DNA from: CALBTQ01 sp036743315
GTDB lineage: Bacteria > Lernaellota > Lernaellaia > Lernaellales > Lernaellaceae
Length of the DNA: 7,478 nt
Reading direction: 5' to 3'
NCBI GenBank assembly: GCA_036743315.1
Contig: DAINPV010000200.1
Coordinates: 1-7,478 of the forward strand
Below are positions 1 to 5,452 of this stretch, one piece after another. The number at the start of each line of letters is the position of its first letter. The first letter of the stretch is position 1. The position numbers and the translations under genes are program-made. A model generated the notes under the pieces. It saw nothing but the letters and a program-made list of their open reading frames with translations. It ran no database searches and was not told where the DNA came from.

Positions 1-505
1 CATCGGCACGATCATGCTCGATGCCAATTTCTCGCCGATCACCAAGTGCAACTACCAGGTGACCAACGCCCGCGTCGGTCGCCGCACGGACTACGACCGC
101 TTGGTGATGGAAGTGTGGACCGACGGTTCGATCACGCCGGAAGACGCGATCGCCGTGTCGGCCAAAGTGCTCAAAGAGCAGTTCACCGTCTTTATCAACT
201 TCGACGAGGAAGAAGAAGTCTACGTCGAAGTGATCGAAGAAGAGGACGAAACCCTCAACGAGAATTTGAATCGCTCCGTTGAGGAATTGGAATTGTCGGT
301 GCGCAGCGCCAACTGTCTTAAAAACGCCAATATCCGGTACATCGGGGAACTGGTGCAAAAGACCGAAGCCGAAATGCTCAAGACCAAGAACTTCGGTCGC
401 AAGTCGTTGAATGAAATCAAGGAAATTCTCGCCGAAATGGGTCTCCAGCTCGGCTTGAAAATCCCGACTTGGGCGCCCCCTGAGGAACCCGAACCTGCCG
501 AGTGA
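1..505 (+). CDS. rpoA: RNA polymerase alpha subunit, C-terminal part (5' truncated by window edge)
   Basis: This is the alpha subunit of DNA-directed RNA polymerase, which nucleates core assembly through its N-terminal domain and contacts UP-element DNA and activators through its C-terminal domain. The reading frame is open to the left edge (first full codon at base 2), so the true start lies outside. The visible part begins with the last strands of the N-terminal domain (IGTIMLDANFSP, then the VGRRTDYDRLV region). A linker that is unusually acidic follows (runs of D/E around bases 205-260), and then the complete alpha-CTD. The DNA-binding signature VRSANCLK (bases 299-322) retains the residues equivalent to E. 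coli R265, N268, C269, L270 and K271. The second helix-hairpin region NFGRKSLNEIKEIL is also present. The stop TGA (503-505) is 11 nt before the rplQ start, the usual rpoA-rplQ gene order. Identity is certain; only the 5' end is missing. Confidence 0.98.
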   Translation, partial: IGTIMLDANFSPITKCNYQVTNARVGRRTDYDRLVMEVWTDGSITPEDAIAVSAKVLKEQFTVFINFDEEEEVYVEVIEEEDETLNENLNRSVEELELSVRSANCLKNANIRYIGELVQKTEAEMLKTKNFGRKSLNEIKEILAEMGLQLGLKIPTWAPPEEPEPAE

Positions 506-516
506 GGATCGATCCC

Positions 517-1095
517 ATGCGACACCTGAAAGCGACAAAGAAATTCGGTAAAGACTCCGCCCATCGCCAGGCGATGTGGAAGAATATGACCACCAGCCTG
601 ATCATTCATGAGCGCATCAAGACCACCGACGACAAGGCCAAGGAACTGCGTCGGCACGTCGCCAAGATGATCACGCTGGCCAAAAAAGCCTTCGCCCTGG
701 GCGACGGCTCGGCCGACAAGGAAATCGCCGCCAAGCAGTTGCACTACCGCCGTCAGGCCGCCTCGTTCCTGCAGACGCGCGACGAAGCGGGGAAGGAAGC
801 GGTAAAGAAGCTGTTCAGCGAATTGGCCGAACGTTTCGCCAACCGCGCCGGCGGCTACACGCGCATCCTCAAGATCGGCACCCGTCGCGGCGACGCCGCG
901 CAGATCAGCTTCATCGAGTTGCTCGCCGCGGAAGAGGAAGCGCCCGAGAAGAAAGCCAAGCCGAAGAAGAAAGCCGCCCGACCCAAGAAAAAGGCCGAGG
1001 CGAAGACCGAAGCGGCGACTGCGGAAGCGCCCGCCGAGGAACCCCCCGTCGAAGAAACGCCGGTCGAGGAATCCGCGGAGAAACCAAAAGAATAA
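517..1095 (+). CDS. rplQ: 50S ribosomal protein L17 with C-terminal low-complexity tail
   Basis: L17 is a large-subunit ribosomal protein that binds 23S rRNA near the exit-tunnel side. The ATG at 517 was chosen because the protein then begins MRHLKATKKFGKDSAHR, matching the family N-terminus, and because GAGG (504-507) sits 9 nt upstream; an earlier GTG at 502 would overlap the rpoA stop and add five unsupported residues. The conserved core covers residues 1-136: the N-terminal RQAMWKNMTTSLIIHERIKT block and the C-terminal GGYTRILKIGTRRGDAAQ block followed by FIELL. The middle of the core (about residues 58-95) is longer than in most L17 proteins. From about residue 138 a tail of roughly 55 residues follows, first Lys/Ala-rich, then Glu/Pro-rich. 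The total of 192 aa compares with about 120 for the family. The gene is the last of the rpoA operon and is followed by a strong terminator. Confidence 0.97.
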   Translation: MRHLKATKKFGKDSAHRQAMWKNMTTSLIIHERIKTTDDKAKELRRHVAKMITLAKKAFALGDGSADKEIAAKQLHYRRQAASFLQTRDEAGKEAVKKLFSELAERFANRAGGYTRILKIGTRRGDAAQISFIELLAAEEEAPEKKAKPKKKAARPKKKAEAKTEAATAEAPAEEPPVEETPVEESAEKPKE

Positions 1096-1114
1096 CGGCG
1101 AATCAAACAGCACA

Positions 1115-1153
1115 ACGGGGCAGGATATGGTAACATACCTGCCCTGTTTTTTT
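1115..1153 (+). terminator. Intrinsic terminator after rplQ
   Basis: The 5' arm ACGGGGCAGG (1115-1124) pairs with CCTGCCCTGT (1138-1147) in a 10-bp stem with one G-T wobble. The hairpin extends past a single bulged A (1125) by TATG/CATA (1126-1129 with 1134-1137), closed by a GTAA loop. Seven T residues (1147-1153) follow directly. This is a textbook rho-independent terminator for the rpoA-rplQ transcript. The U-tract ends one base before the AGGAG Shine-Dalgarno of the next gene, so any read-through transcript would carry this hairpin immediately upstream of that start. Confidence 0.9.
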
Positions 1154-1166
1154 AGGAGCGCGAACG

Positions 1167-1751
1167 ATGGCGAACAATCCGCAAGCGGCGCCGCCGAAAT
1201 TGAGCAAAGACATCACCAAGCTGGTCGTTATCCTCGTGCTGATTTTCGGCGTGTTCATGATGCTGTCGATTTTCAGCGGCGGACACGGAGCGGGCACCGG
1301 CGGCGAACTGGGTTTGCTTCCGACCGGCAAGGAAGCGCCCGATTTCACCGTCACCGACCTGGACGGCAAGACGCTGCACCTGTCCGATCTGCGCGGCAAG
1401 GTCGTCTTTCTCAATTTCTGGGCGACCTGGTGCGCGCCCTGCCGGCGCGAACTGCCGTCGATCCAAAGCCTGTATAAAAAGTATCTGAACGAAGACAAAT
1501 TCGCCATTGTCGCCGTCTCGGGCGATGTGGATGGTCCAAAAGTCGTTGCCGACACCATGAAGAAATACGAGGTGAATTTTCCCGTCTACCTCGATCCGCA
1601 AAACGAAGTCATTGCCAAATACGGCGTTGAAGGTTTCCCGGAAACGTTCCTCATCGATCGCGACGGCAAGGTCGTGCATAAGTTCGTCGGCCCCCGCGAA
1701 TGGCACGATCCGCGCTTCCGCGAAATCATCGATCAACTGTTGGCTGAATAA
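1167..1751 (+). CDS. Membrane-anchored TlpA/ResA-like thiol-disulfide oxidoreductase
   Basis: This is a 194-residue thioredoxin-fold protein of the TlpA/ResA (AhpC/TSA-redoxin) type. Such proteins reduce disulfides outside the cytoplasm, for example in cytochrome c maturation or repair of periplasmic cysteines; which client is served here is unknown. A hydrophobic segment at about residues 19-36 (LVVILVLIFGVFMMLSIF) preceded by lysines looks like an uncleaved N-terminal anchor with the catalytic domain outside. A Gly-rich linker follows, then the redoxin entry GKEAPDFTVTDLDGK (54-68). The active site is WCAPC (88-92) within FLNFWATWCAPCRRELP, and the cis-proline is in GFPET (P158). The conserved FLIDRDGKVV strand follows (161-170). 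The start ATG has AGGAG (1154-1158) 8 nt upstream. It is probably not an ordinary member of the rpoA operon because the rplQ terminator lies 14 nt before the start; no separate promoter is evident. Its TAA stop abuts the stop of the convergent radical SAM gene. Confidence 0.93.
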   Translation: MANNPQAAPPKLSKDITKLVVILVLIFGVFMMLSIFSGGHGAGTGGELGLLPTGKEAPDFTVTDLDGKTLHLSDLRGKVVFLNFWATWCAPCRRELPSIQSLYKKYLNEDKFAIVAVSGDVDGPKVVADTMKKYEVNFPVYLDPQNEVIAKYGVEGFPETFLIDRDGKVVHKFVGPREWHDPRFREIIDQLLAE

Positions 1752-3560
1752 TCAGTCGGCCCAGCCGACGGCCGCCACCAACGCGCCGAACAAGCGCGGG
1801 CGCTCCGCCGTGTCGTGCGGCGCCGGCGCGGCCTCGGCCACGCCCAGCGTGATGCGCGCTGGAGCGATGGGTGGTGCGTCGACGGCGAAGCGGCAATCGT
1901 GCCAGCGCCCGTCGGCGGGAATCGCTTGTTCGCCGAGTTCACGATCGTCGCACGACAACGACAGCGTGCGCGCGTTCAAGCCCACCGGAACCAGCACTTG
2001 AACAAGCAGGGCTTTTCCGCTCCCGCCCAGCAGCAAGTCGGCACGTTCGCGCAGCCAGCGGGCTTCGCGCCCGGCGACCGTTTCCACGGCCAGCCAACCG
2101 CGGCCCAGTTGACCGGTGCGATCCGCTGCGTCGACGCGAGGCACCAGTTCGTCTTCCGCGCCGGTCATTTCCGCGCCGTATACCAGCAGCCCCAAGCGGC
2201 GCAGGCCGGCGATGGCGGCGTCCACGCCCGGATTCCAGGTTTTCTCCAGCGAGATTTCGACGCGCTGCGGTTCGTCGGGCAGCCGGCCGAACGGCAGGCG
2301 CAGCGGTTGCCCCCAGAGGTCGTGGCTGTCGAAGGCGATGGCGCGCTCGCCCAGGCGCACTACGCCGCGCATAAACGGCCCGCGCGGATCGACCTGAGCG
2401 TCCAGTTGGAGCATCGTCCGTCCGTGTGGATGTAAAAACAGCGACGAGCGGGCGAGTGACCAGCGAAACGCGCGCCCGTGCGGGTCGCGTTCCGCGCCGT
2501 GCCATTGCCAACCGAGGCGGCCGCGTTGCGCCGGTTCCATCGAGGTCGCCGGCGAGAGTTCCGCCAGCGGCGTCGGCTCGCGCCACCCGAAATACTGACA
2601 GCGCACACACGGCGCGGGCGGCGTCGCGCCGGCCATGGCGCGGCGAAATTCGGTGTAGGCGTTGCCGCGCCAGACGGGCGTAAAACCGTCGCGCAAATCG
2701 CCCAGGTCCAAGTCTTCCCAGACCATCGCGCAGGCGGCCACGCGGCGGTTGGCCTTGACGAACGTGTGCGCCCAGGGGAACGGACAATCCTTGATCAGTC
2801 CGGGGCGATGGCCGGCCGCGCCCTGTTGGGCGAGATTGCGGCCGTCGAGCGTCACGCCCAGTTCGTCGGCCAGCGCGCCCGCCTCGGCCAGCACCGCCCG
2901 GGCCAGTTCGCGGTGATGCTGCAAACCCCAGCCTTGCGTGTGCGGCGCTTCGTAGATGTGCTGCACGATCACGCGTTCCGCGCCGGCTTGCGCGGCCCAA
3001 CGCACGAAGGCGGGCAACTCGCGGATGTTCGGTTCCATCGCCGCGAAGCTGAAACGCAAGCGCGGCGCGCCGGGCCCGCGTCGGCTCGCCCAACAATCCA
3101 CGTTGCGTCGCAGTTGCGCGAAATCGCCCCGGCGGCGGATGCGCTCGTAGGTGGCGGGCGTCGCCGCGTCGATGCTCAGGCACAGCACGTCGAGCAGATT
3201 TTCCCCGACGATCGCCCGCGTCAGTTCGTCGGTCAAACGGTTGCCGTTGGACGTAGCCGCGACGCCCAGGCCCAGCGTGCGGAACCAGCGCAGACAGTCG
3301 AGCAAATGCGGGTGGCAGAGAATCTCGCCGAAGCCGGTCAGCTCGACGCCGGCGGCAGCGGCGAACAGCGCGCGTTCCCGCTCCAGGTCGGCGACCTCGA
3401 AACGCTCGCCGCCCGTGCCGTGCCGCGTTTCATGCGGCAGCGGGCACATGACGCAGGCCAGGTCGCAGGCGGCGGTCAGCTCCAGTTGGACGATCGCGGG
3501 CGTCGGCAGCGTGCGGTCGGTGTGGTGCGCCAGCCACTGCGGATGCTCCTGCAGCGTCAT
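1752..3560 (-). CDS. Radical SAM/SPASM protein with two C-terminal beta-rich modules (third gene of operon)
   Basis: This 602-residue protein is a radical SAM enzyme. The catalytic [4Fe-4S] motif is C32-DLA-C36-VM-C39 within LELTAACDLACVMCPL. The SAM-binding glycine-rich motif follows as ELTGFGEILCHP (73-84), with TSNG at 103-106. A reduced SPASM-type auxiliary cluster domain is seen as C259 (KDCPFPW), C277 (AACAMVW), the DLGDL turn and VWRGN, then C318 and C321 (CVRCQYF). Four cysteines are enough for one auxiliary [4Fe-4S] cluster. Residues of about 348-467 and 485-599 form two divergent tandem beta-rich modules of unknown function. The start is the ATG at 3560, whose ATGA overlaps the TGA of the preceding gene; GGAGG (3566-3570) lies 5 nt upstream. 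The frame stays open for 86 more codons upstream, but those residues are Arg/Pro-rich and unlike the family. It is a clear paralogue of the gene upstream. Substrate unknown; peptide modification is the common SPASM role, but the modules point towards glycans or lipids. Confidence 0.88.
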   Translation of the reverse strand: MTLQEHPQWLAHHTDRTLPTPAIVQLELTAACDLACVMCPLPHETRHGTGGERFEVADLERERALFAAAAGVELTGFGEILCHPHLLDCLRWFRTLGLGVAATSNGNRLTDELTRAIVGENLLDVLCLSIDAATPATYERIRRRGDFAQLRRNVDCWASRRGPGAPRLRFSFAAMEPNIRELPAFVRWAAQAGAERVIVQHIYEAPHTQGWGLQHHRELARAVLAEAGALADELGVTLDGRNLAQQGAAGHRPGLIKDCPFPWAHTFVKANRRVAACAMVWEDLDLGDLRDGFTPVWRGNAYTEFRRAMAGATPPAPCVRCQYFGWREPTPLAELSPATSMEPAQRGRLGWQWHGAERDPHGRAFRWSLARSSLFLHPHGRTMLQLDAQVDPRGPFMRGVVRLGERAIAFDSHDLWGQPLRLPFGRLPDEPQRVEISLEKTWNPGVDAAIAGLRRLGLLVYGAEMTGAEDELVPRVDAADRTGQLGRGWLAVETVAGREARWLRERADLLLGGSGKALLVQVLVPVGLNARTLSLSCDDRELGEQAIPADGRWHDCRFAVDAPPIAPARITLGVAEAAPAPHDTAERPRLFGALVAAVGWAD

Positions 3561-5452
3561 GCGCGCCTCCACCAGGCACGGCGTTTTTTTTCGATCACGC
3601 GCGCGCCGGCGAACATTACACCCAGCAGGCGCGTGTCGCCGTTGCCCGGCGCGTACAGGCTTTGGCAATCGAGCGTCACCAGGCGCCACGGTCGCGGGGC
3701 GCCCAGCGGTACGCGCGCGAGGCGGCGGCCGGGCCGGGCGGGCATGTCGACGCGTTCGCGTCGTTGGCCGTCGATGAAAATATCCACCTGCTGGTTGCGC
3801 GGTGCGCCGGGCGTCCACAGTTCGATCTCCAGGAGTTCACCGCGTCCGCCGGCGATGACGAAGCTCGCGCGCTCCCCCGTCCAGCGCAGCTTGGCGTTGC
3901 CTTCTTCCGGCGCAAAGAAACCATGCCCGAGATGCATCCCGCAATTTTTTCCCACGCGCACGCGGTCGCTCAGCGCGGCGGCGTCGCCGCTCAGACGCGC
4001 GTAAAACAGTTGCGCGCCCAGCGGCCGGCGCGAATCGCCGTCGCCGACCTGCACTGGCGTGCACGGTTCATCGACGATCGACTCGACGCACAGCACCTCG
4101 TCGCTCGACGCGGGCAGGGCGAAGCGCAACGGCGGTTCGCCGAGGCGGTCGCTGCGTAGGCGGTCGATTTCCAGGCCGTTGACCAGCAGGCGCAGCCACG
4201 TCGGTTTCATGCGCGGGTGCGTGACCATCTCGATGTCGAGAAACGGGCGGCGCGTGTTGCGCAGGTAAAAGACGCCGTGGGCGGTCGTCCAGCGAAAACT
4301 CTGCCCGCGCCGGTCGCGCTCGGCGACGTAGAAGCCTTGGCCCAGTTGATGATGGAGCGGTTCGCCGAAGTCGCGCCGGTCGAGCATTTCTTCGCCGCGC
4401 AACGGTTCGCGCCACGGTTTGGTGTTGCACGAAAAACATTCCGGGGCCGGACGAGGCGAGGCCAGCGCCCGGCGCAGGGCGCGGTAACCGTCGCCGCGCC
4501 AGATTTCCTCGATCGTCTGCCGGCGCAGATTGCCCATGACCAGCTTTTCCCACAGCGTGGCGCAGACCTGCACGTCCAGATTCGATTTGACGAACACGCG
4601 CTCCCACGGGTAGGGGCAGTCCTTGATCAGCGGCCGTTCGGCCGCCGGCGGGGCGGTGAGCTGCACGCGCGCCACGGCGTCGGTTTCGACGACGGTGGGC
4701 TGGCTCTGGTACCACAACTCCAGGCGCACGCCGGCGCGTCGCGCGCACTCGGCCGCCTCGGCGAAGGTTTGCTTTTCGCTTTCCTCGTTCGCCGTGCCGC
4801 GCCCGCGCATCGCTTCGTTTTCGCACAGGCCCTGGATGATCACCTCGCTCGCGCCGACCGTGCGCGCCAACTCGATGACCGCCGGCAGTTCGCCGAGGTT
4901 GTCTTTCATCGACAGGAAGCTCAGATGCAACTCCGGTTTGGCGACGTCGCGTTGTGTTTTCGCTGCCGCCAGCGCATGCAGGTTGGCGACCACGCGCGTG
5001 AAATCGCCGCCGACGCGCAACCGCGCGTAGGTATCCGCCGCGCCCGCGTCGAGCGATACGCACAGCAGATCGATCAATCCCTCGTCGACGATTTCCCGCA
5101 GTTGTTCGGGTTGCCACAACGTGCCGTTGGAGGTGGCGTTGACCGTCAATCCCAGCGATTTGAAATGGCGCAGGGCGGCGAGCAATTGCGGATGACAGAA
5201 AATTTCGCCGAAACCGGTCAGCTCGACCTCGTAGGCGTTGGCCAACAGCGGATGCAGGTGCGTTTGCAGATCGTCCAGGCTGACGCGCCGCTCGTGCGCC
5301 GCCCGCTCGCGCGCGGTTTCGCTGTGCAGCGGGCAAAACACGCATCGCAGGTTGCACTCGGCGGTCAACTCCAGTTGCACGACGCGCGGCAGCGGCGGAT
5401 CGGCCGCCATCTGGGCGAGATACTCCGGACGATCTTCAAAATAAACGCTCAC
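3557..5452 (-). CDS. Radical SAM/SPASM protein with two C-terminal beta-rich modules (second gene of operon)
   Basis: This 631-residue radical SAM enzyme starts at a GTG (5452-5450) that overlaps the TGA of the upstream gene as GTGA. This start is supported by alignment with the paralogue: DRPEYLAQ...PRVVQLELTAE matches EHPQWLAH...PAIVQLELTAA. A later ATG (residue 15) is the alternative. Cluster ligands are C33, C37 and C40 (AECNLRCVFCPL). The glycine-rich SAM motif is ELTGFGEIFCHP (77-88) and TSNG is at 107-110. SPASM-type cysteines are C279 (KDCPYPW), C297 (VQVCATLW), C339 and C342 (CFSC), with MGNL and EEIWRGDGY between them. Two tandem modules follow: about 370-489 (GQGFYVAE...SFRWT) and 507-619 (LGHGFFAPEE...LRWTGERASFVI...DTRLLGVMFAG). 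The second resembles beta-sandwich modules I associate with glycosyltransferase and polysaccharide proteins; that is recollection, not a search. Near the 3' end an A8 run (3584-3591) may allow frameshifting into the next gene. Reaction and substrate unknown. Confidence 0.88.
   Translation of the reverse strand: MSVYFEDRPEYLAQMAADPPLPRVVQLELTAECNLRCVFCPLHSETARERAAHERRVSLDDLQTHLHPLLANAYEVELTGFGEIFCHPQLLAALRHFKSLGLTVNATSNGTLWQPEQLREIVDEGLIDLLCVSLDAGAADTYARLRVGGDFTRVVANLHALAAAKTQRDVAKPELHLSFLSMKDNLGELPAVIELARTVGASEVIIQGLCENEAMRGRGTANEESEKQTFAEAAECARRAGVRLELWYQSQPTVVETDAVARVQLTAPPAAERPLIKDCPYPWERVFVKSNLDVQVCATLWEKLVMGNLRRQTIEEIWRGDGYRALRRALASPRPAPECFSCNTKPWREPLRGEEMLDRRDFGEPLHHQLGQGFYVAERDRRGQSFRWTTAHGVFYLRNTRRPFLDIEMVTHPRMKPTWLRLLVNGLEIDRLRSDRLGEPPLRFALPASSDEVLCVESIVDEPCTPVQVGDGDSRRPLGAQLFYARLSGDAAALSDRVRVGKNCGMHLGHGFFAPEEGNAKLRWTGERASFVIAGGRGELLEIELWTPGAPRNQQVDIFIDGQRRERVDMPARPGRRLARVPLGAPRPWRLVTLDCQSLYAPGNGDTRLLGVMFAGARVIEKKRRAWWRRA
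3562..3591 (-). promoter_or_regulatory. Candidate -1 frameshift site (A8) with downstream stem-loop at the gene junction
   Basis: On the minus strand the codons GAA-AAA-AAA-CGC (3592-3581) contain the heptamer A-AAA-AAA in the phase required for tandem -1 slippage. After a 3-nt spacer, CGTGCCT (3580-3574) can pair with AGGCGCG (3568-3562), giving 7 bp with one T-G wobble and a GGTGG loop. A -1 shift enters the frame of the downstream radical SAM gene with no intervening stop (KKTPCLVEAR then its Met1). The stem-loop also covers that gene's GGAGG Shine-Dalgarno, so it may instead serve translational coupling. The pattern is visible; use of the site is inference. The spacer is shorter than in well-studied cases, and G+C-rich DNA forms such stems easily. 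Confidence 0.35.

Noticed and set aside
220..1113. 297-codon open frame on the minus strand opposite rpoA/rplQ
   Set aside because: Its translation is Gly/Arg/Phe/Leu-rich low-complexity sequence mirroring the L17 tail, and it lies opposite two certain genes.
1101..1137. TATGGT or TAACAT as a -10 for the TlpA-like gene
   Set aside because: Each matches only four of six positions and neither has a recognisable -35 at the right distance.
3561..3818. 86-codon N-terminal extension of the third radical SAM gene
   Set aside because: The residues are Arg/Pro-rich and unlike the family, while the ATG at 3560 has a good Shine-Dalgarno, an ATGA overlap and matches the paralogue's N-terminus.
2478..4004. 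508-codon open frame on the plus strand opposite the radical SAM genes
   Set aside because: It is Ala/Arg/Gln-rich with no family motif; long antisense frames are expected in G+C-rich DNA. A 442-codon frame at 4217-5545 is rejected for the same reason.
4068..5357. 429-codon minus-strand frame overlapping the second radical SAM gene
   Set aside because: It is a frame shadow rich in Arg/Ala; the overlapping frame has all radical SAM and SPASM motifs.
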